Positions 42,307 through 50,521 are shown, numbered from the stretch's first letter. The stretch is DNA of 55,682 nt from Candidatus Bathyarchaeota archaeon (GCA_012515445.1 JAAYYI010000010.1:1-55682), one strand, 5' to 3'. Numbers and translations: made by a program. The notes: generated from the letters alone by a model not told the origin.

Positions 42307-42905
42307 CTAAAACGAACCAGTTTTCACTTCTCCAGCTCTAACATAGTTAGCCACTATTACTCCCTTGGGTGATGCCTTGCACTCCGTGAGCTTGAATGAA
42401 GCTGGCATTGAGCCATCCCCAAAAAGATGTTTGCCCAACCCCAAGGTGAGCGGAAATATCTTTAGTCGAAGTTCATCGACAAGGTCAAATTGTAGCAGCG
42501 TTTGGATGAGGTTGGAGCTGCCATGTACCTGCAGTTCAGGTCCAGCTTCCTGTTTTAGTTCAAGTATTTGTTTCACGACGTCGTCTGAAATGACAACGGA
42601 GTTTTTCCATTCGGGGTTAGTCAGCGTGGTTGAAACAACATATTTTTTGGTGCTGTTGAGTTTGTCTGCGCCTTGCTCCTTAGAGTTTGGCCAGTAACCT
42701 GCAAAGATGTCATATGTTTTGCGGCCAAGCAGCAAATCAAACGGCTTGGCCATCTGAGTAGCCATTACGTTATTTAAGAAATCGTCCCAATAAGGCACAG
42801 TCCAACCGCCATACCTGAATCCGCCGCTTGTATCTTCAGTCGGGCCGCCCGGAGCCTGTATAACGCCGTCTAATGTTACAACGTTAAAACAGCAAGACGT
42901 CTCAA
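42307..42905 (-). pseudogene. RibD C-terminal / dihydrofolate-reductase-like protein with N-terminal frameshift
   Basis: The conserved body reads VTLDGVIQAPGGPTEDTSGG, LLLGRKTYDIFAGYWP, KKYVVSTTLTNPEW and LQVHGSSNLIQTLLQFDLVDELRLKIFP, the YyaP/YwjB-like RibD_C family of NADPH reductases. The open frame has no start. A TTG at 42905 right after the upstream stop begins RRLAVLT in another frame and stops at once. One extra base near 42879 (TT to TTT) joins them as M-RRLAVLT-x-VTLDGVIQ, the normal family start. Either an indel error or a recent knockout. It follows the VOC gene with 1 nt between them. Confidence 0.8.
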
Positions 42906-42906
42906 A

Positions 42907-43803
42907 TCAGTCGCCTCTGTAGGCTTTCTCGAGTGCTGCTATGTCGAATTTTTTCATCTTAAGAAATGCCTCTGTTACACGTGCCATTGCCTTCTCGTCG
43001 CCGCTCTGCATCATCCTATCCATCGCGTTTGACACAACTTGCCATGAGAAGCCATACTTGTCTTTTAGCCAACCGCAAATTTCCGCTTTTGGGTCGGCTG
43101 AGAGCTTGTTCCAGTAGTAGTCGATTTCTTCTTGGGTTTCGCAGTGCACAACAAACGAGGTGGCCTCGTTGAAGTTGAATTTGTGCTCAAGAGCGCTATC
43201 CATAGCTGCGAACTCCTCGTCCTCCAGTTTGTACGATACATGCTTTACTGTGCCAGGCACATCTGGTTCTTCACCTTTGTTGTAGCGCATTATTTCGCCG
43301 ACGGCTGAATTGTGAAAAACCGAAGCGTAAAAATTCACCGCTTCCTCGCATTTACCAGCGAGCTTTCCAACGAACATTACAGTTGGAATAATCTTCTGCC
43401 CAATCGGCTGGTTGCCATATGTCATCAGTTGCCATGATAAGCCATATTTGTCCGTAATCCACGCATATCTTTCGCTGAATGAGTACGCGCCAAGCGGGAT
43501 GAGTATTCCGCCGTTTTTGGACAGCGCATCATACAATACATCGGTCTCCTCTTTTGTGGAGCAGGCGACGACGAATGAGACTGAGGGGTTGAACTTGAAA
43601 AGAGGCCCTGCACTGATTAGGGTAAATTCCTGCCCAAACAGTTCCAGAGTAACGACATCTGTGTCACCCGATGGAGTGTTACGAAGTGTTGCTGTACTCT
43701 TTATTTTGGCATCCTTGAAGATCGAGACGTAAAATTGGGCTGCTTCCTTTGCCTCTTTATCATACCATAAGTGAGGTGTAATTTTTTGCCGCATAAAAAT
43801 CAT
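42907..43803 (-). CDS. Tandem VOC-superfamily (PhnB/3-demethylubiquinone methyltransferase-like) protein
   Basis: 298 residues made of two PhnB-like glyoxalase-fold halves. Half 1 (about 5-130) begins KITPHLWYDKEAKEAAQFYVSIF and ends YGLSWQLM; half 2 (about 138-270) begins KIIPTVMFVGKLAGKCEEAVNFYASVF and ends YGFSWQVV. Metal ligands typical of active glyoxalases are not obvious, so it may bind small ligands rather than catalyse. It ends 1 nt before the RibD-like gene, an arrangement typical of bacterial genomes; acquisition by transfer is possible but unproved. ATG 43803 or the nearby ATG 43793 (MRQKITPH) may be used. Confidence 0.85.
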   Translation of the reverse strand: MIFMRQKITPHLWYDKEAKEAAQFYVSIFKDAKIKSTATLRNTPSGDTDVVTLELFGQEFTLISAGPLFKFNPSVSFVVACSTKEETDVLYDALSKNGGILIPLGAYSFSERYAWITDKYGLSWQLMTYGNQPIGQKIIPTVMFVGKLAGKCEEAVNFYASVFHNSAVGEIMRYNKGEEPDVPGTVKHVSYKLEDEEFAAMDSALEHKFNFNEATSFVVHCETQEEIDYYWNKLSADPKAEICGWLKDKYGFSWQVVSNAMDRMMQSGDEKAMARVTEAFLKMKKFDIAALEKAYRGD

Positions 43804-43915
43804 CTAAGAGCCCTATTGCCGCTTAGGTATTTAAGAAATTGTAGCTGTACCGTTAAAGCAACAAAGCCACTTCTTTTTTGAGATGCCTTTTTCTCTTTCA
43901 GTCAACACTGTAGTC

Positions 43916-44616
43916 TTATTCTCGGTAGACGTCAACGCTTTTTGGCAGAAAATCAAGCAGCTTCGCTACGAGTTCCTCTCTTACAGCCAACACATCCCGC
44001 TCACCCCGTTTAGCCTTAATCGGCGTATCTTCGAAGTGACCATGCAGCAACTCAACCAGTTTATTGCGTGCAGTCTTCTGAGACAACCTATACACTGTTT
44101 GCGCGACAGCTTGGTCTAATGCCTCGGCACAGGTTGAGCGCCCGAGTTTTCGCCCTGTAATCGCAAGGCTTACTTTTAAAGAGAGCAGTTCATCAGCTAA
44201 AATATCCTCAAAAAGTGTCTGATCCCTCATCCGGAAGTGAAATTCATACTGCTGCTGAATGAAGGAGCTTACCAGCATGCGGATTAGTAGTTCCTTTAAT
44301 GTGCTTTGTGTGTCGTTTTTAGTTAAGTATAGGTTGATTTCAAGGGGGTTTTCGTCGTTAATTAAGCCGCTGATTTGGTATGCCGGCGGCTTTTTGTGTA
44401 ATAGGATAACGATTCCTTCCTGTTTTGAAGTATCGGTGAAGTCGTCGCCGCAGTAATCCTCGATTTTCCGCAGAACTTTAGGGCCACTTTTAGCCCATTC
44501 TTTTTCGAGAGCTTCTTTTTTCTTTTTTAGCCATTCACGGTCGCTTTTGGTTTCGCCTGTTCCCAGTTTGAAAGTGATAAGCGGAATGTCGTCTATTTCG
44601 GTACACCTGCAGGCAT
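43916..44616 (-). CDS. Hypothetical protein, N-terminus apparently frameshifted
   Basis: The minus frame is open from 44619 down to 43916 (about 230 codons) but the first Met is only at 44278. Coding-like sequence extends above it: EIDDIPLITFKLGTGETKSD, REWLKKKKEALEKEW, KIEDYCGDDF, ISGLINDENPLEINLYLTKN. A start ATG (44616, MPAGVP) lies in another frame; one extra base near 44600 joins both. The product would be a soluble helix-rich protein ending KLLDFLPKSVDVYRE. No family recognised. It is the third gene in this window that needs a one-base correction. Confidence 0.55.
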
Positions 44617-44711
44617 GTTATGCGTTGATTGCATCTAAATTTTTCTTATCGATTGTACGATTTGTCCCAAGGGATATGCATTTTTTAAAGGAATAAAGCA
44701 TAAAACGGGGG

Positions 44712-45644
44712 TTATTTGCCGCCTCGCCTTATGTAGGCTGAAGCCCGCATCCCAGCCAGCGCACCCTCGCCAACTGCAGTCGCAACCTGCATACCGCCAC
44801 AGGTACAGTCACCCGCGGCAAAAACCCCTGCAACGTTAGTCTGCATATTCCGATCCACAGTCAAGCAGCCTGTCCTATCGGTAACTATACCTGCCTTCTG
44901 GACGATAGCAGTCAAGGGTACACCTCCTAAAGCAACGAAAACACCGTTAACTTCACGCTCAACTTCCTGCTTAGTGGCGAAGTCCTGGATTTTTATTGCT
45001 TTAACAACTTGATTGCCTTCGACTTCGAGGACTTTACCCATAACGAAATCAACATTCGCTTTACCTCTAAGCCGCTCCAGCACTGTTCCTTCCATCTCCA
45101 ACACTTCAAGCTGGCTAACGACTGTGACTTTGTTTGCGAGGTCAGAAAGTGCCAGCGCGTCTATGGCTGCTTCCTCGCTGTTGCCGACTACTGCGACGGC
45201 GCGTTTGCGAAAGAAAGGACCGTCACAGGTTGCGCAATAACTGACGCCTCTGCCCAGAAATTCGGATTCGCCGGCGACGCGTAGTTTGCGGTGCTGCGTT
45301 CCTGTAGCTATGATTAACGCTTTGGTTTCGTAGGTTTGCTTGCGTGATACTATTCTTTTGGTTTTGTCCTGTACTTCTATTCCTACGACTTCTTCGTCAG
45401 CGTTGAATTGAACTTTAAAGCGTTCAGCCTGCTGCATCATCCTCTCGATGAGTTCGCTGCCTTTGATTCCTTCTGGGAAACCAGGGTAATTCTCAAGTTT
45501 AGGCGCAAGATACGCTCTACCACCCGCAACGCCTGCTTCCATCAGAACTGTTTTCAGCCCTAGCCACCCAGTGTAGATGGCGGCGGATAATCCTGCCGGG
45601 CCAGCCCCGATGATAACTACGTCTGCATTCTGAGATTCACTCAT
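44712..45644 (-). CDS. trxB: Thioredoxin reductase (NAD(P)H, FAD)
   Basis: About 310 residues. FAD-binding DVVIIGAGPAGLSAAIYTGWLG, the redox pair in SYCATCDGPFF, the second nucleotide site VAVVGNSEEAAIDALALS (GNSEEA in place of GGGDSA-type), and AAGDCTCGGMQVATAVGEG for FAD. The altered dinucleotide motif could change NADPH preference, as reported for several archaeal homologues. The start is ATG 45644 (MSESQNADV) with GAGGT upstream, shorter than the open frame. It reduces thioredoxin-like proteins in the cytosol. The start of a nuclease-like gene lies just upstream. Confidence 0.93.
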   Translation of the reverse strand: MSESQNADVVIIGAGPAGLSAAIYTGWLGLKTVLMEAGVAGGRAYLAPKLENYPGFPEGIKGSELIERMMQQAERFKVQFNADEEVVGIEVQDKTKRIVSRKQTYETKALIIATGTQHRKLRVAGESEFLGRGVSYCATCDGPFFRKRAVAVVGNSEEAAIDALALSDLANKVTVVSQLEVLEMEGTVLERLRGKANVDFVMGKVLEVEGNQVVKAIKIQDFATKQEVEREVNGVFVALGGVPLTAIVQKAGIVTDRTGCLTVDRNMQTNVAGVFAAGDCTCGGMQVATAVGEGALAGMRASAYIRRGGK

Positions 45645-45698
45645 TAAAATAACCTCATAATATGCAGACAAACTAGAAATGGCGGGTTAACTAAAACT

Positions 45699-46097
45699 TT
45701 ATGGAAGAGGCATTGATCCGCACTCGATTGGTTCCTCATCTACGTTTAGGAATTCCTTAACCTGTGCCATAATCTTTACGAGGCCCTTCTCGGTTAGTGG
45801 CGGATCGTACTTTATTCGCAGTACTTCCCAACCCTGCTTAGTTAGCAGATCGTCGATTTCTTCGTCGTGTTCGAGTTGTTTGTCTTTCTTGTGCACTGGG
45901 TTGCCGTCGAGGTAGACGATTTTGCGTTTCTCCATCCAGCAGAAGTCGGGTATAGTGGATTTCAGGATTATCGGCTGCTGGGTGACCATGCCTCCTGTTA
46001 AGCCCTGTGCGCTTAATGCTTTGAAGAGGTCGATTTCTGCTTTGGATACTTTTGGGTGCATGCGTTCTTTATAGCTCAATGTAGTTTCACGTAGCAA
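45699..46097 (-). CDS. DUF559-like PD-(D/E)XK endonuclease-fold protein
   Basis: 132 residues. The core IPDFCWMEKRKIVYLDGNPVHKKDKQLEHDEEIDDLLTKQGWEVLRIKYDPP follows the DUF559/VSR-like restriction-endonuclease fold: PD in strand 2, (E/L)-D-G in strand 3 with His shortly after, and the WxVLRI strand. The usual E of IEIDG is L here (VYLDG), so catalytic competence is uncertain. TTG 46097 starts the open frame; Met13 (MHPKVSK) is an alternative. Possible roles: mismatch or restriction-like DNA cleavage. Confidence 0.65.
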   Translation of the reverse strand: MLRETTLSYKERMHPKVSKAEIDLFKALSAQGLTGGMVTQQPIILKSTIPDFCWMEKRKIVYLDGNPVHKKDKQLEHDEEIDDLLTKQGWEVLRIKYDPPLTEKGLVKIMAQVKEFLNVDEEPIECGSMPLP

Positions 46098-46170
46098 CCC
46101 AGTTACAACTAAGTGCTAATATAAACTGACGGTGAAGCAACATGCCCAGACAGGAGAGGGGTGACTGTAA

Positions 46171-46320
46171 GTATCCAAAAGTATACCTGGCGGATCGCCA
46201 CTGTTAAACGCGCGGCGCACATCAAAAGTAGGTCCCTAATCCTTCTTTAGGGCAATCGGCGATGACGCGCCCGTTTTAACCTGCTAACCCGCCAAGTTTG
46301 GGTGTACCTCTTGGATGGCT
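46171..46320. repeat. Long imperfect palindrome (about 150 nt), candidate structured RNA or miniature element
   Basis: The left arm 46171-46223 and right arm 46261-46320 are complementary along their length with small gaps: GTATCC/GGAT..., GTATACC/GGTGTAC, GGCGG/CCGCC, GTTAAA/TTTTAAC, CGCG/CGCG, CATC/GATG. At the centre CCCTAA (46234-46239) pairs with TTAGGG (46247-46252). A further hairpin, CTCGC...GCGAG, follows at about 46325-46352. It occupies most of the 325-nt gap 46098-46422, which has no gene. It is also possible that it is a decayed inverted-repeat element. Confidence 0.5.
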
Positions 46321-46422
46321 ATTTCTCGCAAGACAACACTATTTTTCGCGAGCTATATTTGGCGTTGTGACTGTGCCAAGTGTACAACAAGCATACCATT
46401 CGGCGGTGATAGAGAAGCGGGA

Positions 46423-46659
46423 TTAATGGATCCTTAACTGTTGAGTTGGGCTGTACTCGTCATATAGTGCCGTTTCGAAGTTTAATTCATTTTGGCTCTT
46501 TGGCTTGGGTGTCTGGTGTTCATTCACGGGTTTCTTATTTGGTTCAACCGTAGAGACAAGCCACCCGATTAAGGCAATGAAGATAAGCGCTGGTAGAACC
46601 ATTAAAACTAAGGCTTTACTTCGTTTACGCTTGATTCTCTGCTTATACACCGTCTGCAC
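46423..46659 (-). CDS. Small single-pass membrane protein
   Basis: 78 residues: a strongly basic start (YKQRIKRKRSK), one helix (ALVLMVLPALIFIALIGWLVS) and a hydrophilic, Pro/Gln-rich outer part. The GTG start (46659) has no clear ribosome site. No family recognised. Confidence 0.45.
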   Translation of the reverse strand: MQTVYKQRIKRKRSKALVLMVLPALIFIALIGWLVSTVEPNKKPVNEHQTPKPKSQNELNFETALYDEYSPTQQLRIH

Positions 46660-46749
46660 CTTACTCTAAGTCGGTTTTTTGTGTAATAAGTTTTGATAAT
46701 CATTTGTAATGATTTTAGATCTGTATTTTAGAGAAAAAAGAGGGGGTTG

Positions 46750-47247
46750 TTATGCTGGTTTTAGGGTTATGTGGAACTGTGCTTGTCCGCCCGGTGGGAA
46801 CAGGAAGAAGACAGTGTAGCTCTGCTGTGTTGCTTCACCGAAAGTTTCGGTATAGGGCGTGTTCTGCATTATAACCTCGTCTGTGGCTTTGATGTCTGGT
46901 AGAATTGAGTATACATCGCCTGATACGCAGGTGTTGTTTGTTCCCTTATCCCAGTATCCCCTGTAGAGGTATACATCAACCCAGCCGCCAGCTCCTCCGG
47001 GCATTTTCGGCGCCTCTATTGTTAGTTGCATCTGCTGGTTTGCGGCGACTGTGAAGGGCACATAAATCATGGGTACGGAATCATTTAGGAACCTGAGGCA
47101 GGTACTTGATCCGCTGACGGTTATGTCGAGTGATTGTGTGGGTGTTTGCGCTGGCTGGTTTATTCCTGGCAAAGTGTAAGCTGTAACTGCGGCTACAGCT
47201 ATAACGATTACGATTACTGCTATCAAGCCCAAAATTTTCTTGTTCAT
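46750..47247 (-). CDS. Membrane-anchored secreted beta-rich protein
   Basis: 165 residues: helix 4-24 (ILGLIAVIVIVIAVAAVTAYT) as signal anchor, then a Thr/Pro linker and a beta-rich domain with SSTCLRFLNDSVPMIYVPFTVAANQQMQLTIEAPK and a terminal TVFFLFPPGGQAQFHITLKPA. Two cysteines (TCLRF and TCVSG) could form a disulfide outside the cell. It resembles the LESYGS proteins in architecture but not in sequence. No family recognised. Confidence 0.6.
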   Translation of the reverse strand: MNKKILGLIAVIVIVIAVAAVTAYTLPGINQPAQTPTQSLDITVSGSSTCLRFLNDSVPMIYVPFTVAANQQMQLTIEAPKMPGGAGGWVDVYLYRGYWDKGTNNTCVSGDVYSILPDIKATDEVIMQNTPYTETFGEATQQSYTVFFLFPPGGQAQFHITLKPA

Positions 47248-47341
47248 TGTTTTCTCCTAATCTAAGATAAGACCAGACAGCCAATAGTTCTCTGTGATTA
47301 TATAATTTACTGAAATAAATCCAAATGCATCATTAGCGCGA

Positions 47342-48061
47342 TTAAAAGGGGGTTACTGTTTTCTTAGCTCTTAGCGGCACTGCATTTAACGAGGTGAAAA
47401 ACGCTAAAACCACAATCCATATCACCACAACCACGGCATCAATATTGCCTCCCAACGGGTAAACCTGCCAAAAGTTGTATAGTGCCGCATTAAAGTTCAA
47501 AGCACCCATAAATAGCACCAGAACCGAAACCAGCACCGCTACATAGAAAGACAACTTGGTTTTAACTTTATACAACAGAAAATATTCGACAAAAACCATT
47601 GGAACAAAGAACAGTAATGCGCCTAACGCGCTGAGAGGCCAGCCCAAGAAGTTCAGTTCGATCGCTGTCTGGAGAATGTTGATCTGGTAGATTGTGGAGA
47701 GCACGTCGAAGAACCAGCATGCAAACCCCAGCCCCTGAAGCGCCATCAGTACGGCTTTGGCTTTCTTGACGGTTGCCTGCACGTCGCTGGTATGCTGGTT
47801 TAATCGGTCAACTGTTTTTAGAAGGTTTACCGCAAATGGGGCTGCAAGAACTGCTAATAGCGCCAGTGCAGGCACAAGTCCTGTGTAGCTGGGTAGCCAG
47901 ACGGCAGTTAAGAGTAGGCATATGATGCTTGAGGTTGCAACAAAGCCTCTGATGACTGCTCCCGAAGTACCCATGCGTATCATGCATATGGCGTCGACAG
48001 TGGGGTAATAGCTTGTTATGTATTCGCCCAGACGCACATACCGTTTTACAACGTCAAGCAA
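47342..48061 (-). CDS. Polytopic membrane protein (DUF5658-like)
   Basis: 239 residues with about six helices. The segment FFDVLSTIYQINILQTAIELNFLGWPLSALG resembles the D-x-x-S/T-T and E-x-N-P features of DUF5658-type proteins, but weakly. TTG 48061 is the upstream limit; only 8 bp separate it from the divergent start at 48070, so a later start (MIRMGTSGA) is possible. Function unknown. Confidence 0.55.
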   Translation of the reverse strand: MLDVVKRYVRLGEYITSYYPTVDAICMIRMGTSGAVIRGFVATSSIICLLLTAVWLPSYTGLVPALALLAVLAAPFAVNLLKTVDRLNQHTSDVQATVKKAKAVLMALQGLGFACWFFDVLSTIYQINILQTAIELNFLGWPLSALGALLFFVPMVFVEYFLLYKVKTKLSFYVAVLVSVLVLFMGALNFNAALYNFWQVYPLGGNIDAVVVVIWIVVLAFFTSLNAVPLRAKKTVTPF

Positions 48062-48069
48062 ACTACTTA

Positions 48070-49194
48070 ATGATTAATTTGAAGCACGCCAAGAAACTTG
48101 TATTTGTCATAGCGGCTGCGCTGGTTATGGTTACTGCCGGCTGGCTTATACAGGAAACTTATTCGTGGCCGCATTCAAAATCCGCTAGTATCAGCGCTGA
48201 ATCCTTCTCATTAGAGGCTAACCAGACAACTTACCGAAGCGTCCCTCTGCCTCAAGCTGGTCAGTATTCTCTTCGAGTCAGCATACCCAAAGAATCCGGA
48301 ACCGTATTCGCACAGGCAATCACAAATCATTCACTGCAGCAGTGGCTAAATGGCAACTACAATGTTTCATGGTCTGGAACCCAACGGGAAGACTCCCATA
48401 GCGTATATAGCGTCTATTATAAGCAAGTGGTCAACTGTATCTATGATGTTGCTAACGTTGTCTTCTGGAACCCCGAAGATTTCAATCAGCAGGTGACTTT
48501 TTCTGTTTCGCGTGACTGGTTCGAGGTAGATTACATCAGCTACTACTCGGGCATCGCACTTCTAGCAGCCGGAGCACTGATACTCATAGCTGTTCCCAGT
48601 AGCTGCGCAATAAAGAACCGCGCCTCACTGTTAAGCGCCAAATGGAGCGGAAGAAAGCTGATTACACTCATAATCGCTTTGATCCTGCTCGGTGCAGGCC
48701 TCTGGGCAGCCAGTGTCTTCTCACAGCCAGTCCAAACACGCGAGACAACCTCAAAAGGCATAGTTCCATTAGCCGCACATGGGCAACACTGCGTAGTTTA
48801 TGAGGAAAATGAGCCGAGTACATACTACGTTGCCGTTAGTGGCGGCTTAGGCTTCATAGAAGTTTACGTTAACACCGAGAACCGAACTGTCGGTTACTGG
48901 CCTAACGGAACCACGGAGCCCATGACACCATTGTTCAATGACACAAAAGGTCAATTCAGCTACAGCATGTGGGTTGGACCTGACCAGTCGATAACACGGT
49001 ACCTCGTATTCTACAATCCAGACTCGACAAGCAAGCAGGTAACCTACGAGGTAACGCGGGACATAACATACAGCAACTACATCGCCTTAACCGCTGGGAT
49101 CGCAGTGGCTGCAGCGGGGGCATTGCTGTTTGGACTAACGCTGCTTCAAGATAAGCTGCGGAACTTTAACAGGGCACTAGACAACCAAGAGTAA
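48070..49194 (+). CDS. Membrane protein with internal duplication (two helix-domain-helix units)
   Basis: 374 residues from ATG 48070 (MINLKHAKKLVF). Unit 1: helix LVFVIAAALVMVTAGWL, outer beta domain, helix YSGIALLAAGALILIAV. Unit 2: helix LITLIIALILLGAGLWAA, outer domain with WVGPDQSITRYLVFYNPDS, helix IALTAGIAVAAAGALLFGLTL. Shared features (FWNPEDFNQQVTFSVSRDWFEVDYISY and FYNPDSTSKQVTYEVTRDITYSNYIAL) prove the repeat. The longer frame to 48013 would overlap the divergent gene. Probably a surface sensor or structural protein; no family recognised. Confidence 0.65.
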   Translation: MINLKHAKKLVFVIAAALVMVTAGWLIQETYSWPHSKSASISAESFSLEANQTTYRSVPLPQAGQYSLRVSIPKESGTVFAQAITNHSLQQWLNGNYNVSWSGTQREDSHSVYSVYYKQVVNCIYDVANVVFWNPEDFNQQVTFSVSRDWFEVDYISYYSGIALLAAGALILIAVPSSCAIKNRASLLSAKWSGRKLITLIIALILLGAGLWAASVFSQPVQTRETTSKGIVPLAAHGQHCVVYEENEPSTYYVAVSGGLGFIEVYVNTENRTVGYWPNGTTEPMTPLFNDTKGQFSYSMWVGPDQSITRYLVFYNPDSTSKQVTYEVTRDITYSNYIALTAGIAVAAAGALLFGLTLLQDKLRNFNRALDNQE

Positions 49195-49209
49195 CCCAAC
49201 CTTTTTGTT

Positions 49210-49394
49210 TTAACAGTAGATCAAAAAATTTCTCTATATAGCCTGTGTAATTTTGCTCTATGGAAGAACAACAGAGTTTTCCCAGAGACTGTTGTTTTTC
49301 TTTCAATCTTTCAAACCAAAACAATTGAACCAGAAACAATAAAACCCACACCTAGAACCGCAAGAAACAAACCCAAATTTTGATCTACTGTTAA
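49210..49394. repeat. Inverted-repeat-bounded 185-bp segment (MITE-like)
   Basis: TTAACAGTAGATC begins a 22-nt left arm (49210-49231) and its complement ends a 20-nt right arm (49375-49394); the two differ only by two A residues. The ends are TTAA on both sides. A third copy of the core, CAGTAGATCAAAAATTT, occurs alone at 55465-55481. The interior has no gene. A miniature inverted-repeat element, or two divergent promoter elements, would both fit. Confidence 0.5.
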
Positions 49395-49399
49395 GTAAG

Positions 49400-49430
49400 G
49401 GAGGGGGAGGTCACTCTGAGACGGGTAGGT
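49400..49430. repeat. 31-bp dispersed repeat, copy 2
   Basis: 29/31 identical to 38196-38226 (GGAGGGGGAGGTCACTC start, GGGTAGGT end). It lies 5 nt beyond the inverted-repeat-bounded segment and just before the hairpin region. Confidence 0.6.
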
Positions 49431-49448
49431 CTAGCCTTTGTCGCTTCT

Positions 49449-49499
49449 TATAGGGGATAGGGAGGTAGCTGCAAAGCTACAGAAGCCCAAGAACCTATA
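49449..49499 (+). ncRNA. Candidate structured RNA: nested stems with a GCAA tetraloop
   Basis: GTAGCT (49465-49470) and AGCTAC (49475-49480) form a perfect 6-bp stem closed by the GNRA loop GCAA. TATAGG (49449-49454) pairs with CCTATA (49494-49499) outside, and GGG/CCC between. The 3' side reads ACAGAAGCCC, a run I associate loosely with the 3' ends of IS605/TnpB-type elements, but no TnpB is present. The whole 564-nt gap 49195-49758 lacks a protein gene; near its end AATAAGGGGGG (about 49633) is another C-tract motif. Confidence 0.35.
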
Positions 49500-49703
49500 G
49501 TGCATGCTCCAGAAACAGTCGCATAGAAAAACCACACCCTGCCAAGCAGACGCATAACTCCGCAACGTAACTACCTAACAAGCGCCTGCACTCCGCCGTG
49601 TTTCAGTCAGCGCCTGTAGAAGGTATTAATAAGGGGGGTTAGAAGAAAAAAATAGCAGATATTGCCTCTGCAAAACGGTGAACAGTAACCTATAAACCAG
49701 TAT

Positions 49704-49711
49704 GTTTATAT
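49704..49711 (+). promoter_or_regulatory. TATA box of the eS8 gene
   Basis: GTTTATAT, about 50 nt before ATG 49759; AAGGA lies 10 nt before the start. Confidence 0.55.
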
Positions 49712-49758
49712 TGAAATCTACAGTTTTAGTCACTACTCGAATCAAGGAAATGTAGAAT

Positions 49759-50142
49759 ATGACAACTCACAGCAGCCTATACAAAAGAAAACTTACAGGC
49801 GGCAAAAAACGCGCTAACCGCACAAAGAAGGTCTACGAATCAGGCGGATACCCAGCTGAAACAATCCTTGGCGAATCAAAACGTAAGATAGCCAGAACCA
49901 AAGGCGGAAACAGCAAAGTTAAGGTTCTAACAGAAAAATTCGCATCAGTAACAGACCCAAAAACTAACACAACAGCAAAAACAGAGATCGTACGTGTTGT
50001 CAGCAACGGCGCAAACGTCGACTACAACCGCAGAGGCGTCATCACAAAAGGCGCAAAGATCGAGACCAAGTTGGGCCTCGCACAAGTTACAAGCCGCCCA
50101 GGCAACGATGGCGTAGTAAACGCTATCCTAGTAGGCCAATAA
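49759..50142 (+). CDS. rps8e: Ribosomal protein eS8 (S8e)
   Basis: 127 residues, normal for archaeal S8e, a small-subunit protein absent from bacteria. MTTHSSLYKRKLTGGKKRANRTKKVYE and SGGYPAETILGE near the N-terminus, VSNGANVDYNRRGVITKGAKIETKLGLAQVTSRPGNDGVVNAIL at the end, match the family. It is a single-gene unit with its own TATA box, followed by a convergent gene (srp19). Confidence 0.97.
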   Translation: MTTHSSLYKRKLTGGKKRANRTKKVYESGGYPAETILGESKRKIARTKGGNSKVKVLTEKFASVTDPKTNTTAKTEIVRVVSNGANVDYNRRGVITKGAKIETKLGLAQVTSRPGNDGVVNAILVGQ

Positions 50143-50206
50143 GCCTATTACTTTCTTTTCTAAACTTTGAAAAACCCTAAAATTTTAAGAAAAATAGATC
50201 GCTACT

Positions 50207-50521
50207 TTAGCGTCTGCCCTGAACTTGCTGCTGCTGATTCTTAATCTTGAACAGTTGCTTAGCAAGTTTCTGGATAATATCCTCTTTAGGCTCATGCTTC
50301 GCAACAATGAGCATGCCGCATTTAGACCAGTGCGCTTTGGGGAAATGAGCTTCCAAGTTAAGCTCGTTCTCTAAGCCCAGCTTGTCGGCTGCTTCCTTGA
50401 TTTCAGTGATCTTCGGCGACACCACCGCTTGGCTACGGTTTACTCTGCGTCCTTCCGCTCTGCTCTTGTTAACATCGAAGTACACTGGCCAGATAATGGC
50501 TTGATTGTCTAGTTTACGCAT
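50207..50521 (-). CDS. srp19: Signal recognition particle 19-kDa protein (SRP19)
   Basis: About 104 residues. IIWPVYFDVNKSRAEGRRVNRSQAV is the RNA-binding start of SRP19, and AHFPKAHWSKCGMLIV its second half. It binds SRP RNA and prepares it for SRP54. I choose ATG 50521, which has GGTGA upstream; the frame also allows GTG 50530 directly after the gltX stop. It is the last gene of the IPK-to-SRP19 run. Confidence 0.93.
   Translation of the reverse strand: MRKLDNQAIIWPVYFDVNKSRAEGRRVNRSQAVVSPKITEIKEAADKLGLENELNLEAHFPKAHWSKCGMLIVAKHEPKEDIIQKLAKQLFKIKNQQQQVQGRR

Noticed and set aside
46098-46422. tRNA or rRNA gene in the structured gap
   Set aside because: No T-arm or conserved rRNA segments; the foldback is a long hairpin rather than a cloverleaf.
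49395-49660. RNase P RNA or SRP RNA
   Set aside because: No conserved RNase P segments (GAGGAAAGUC type) and no SRP helix 8 sequence could be found on either strand.
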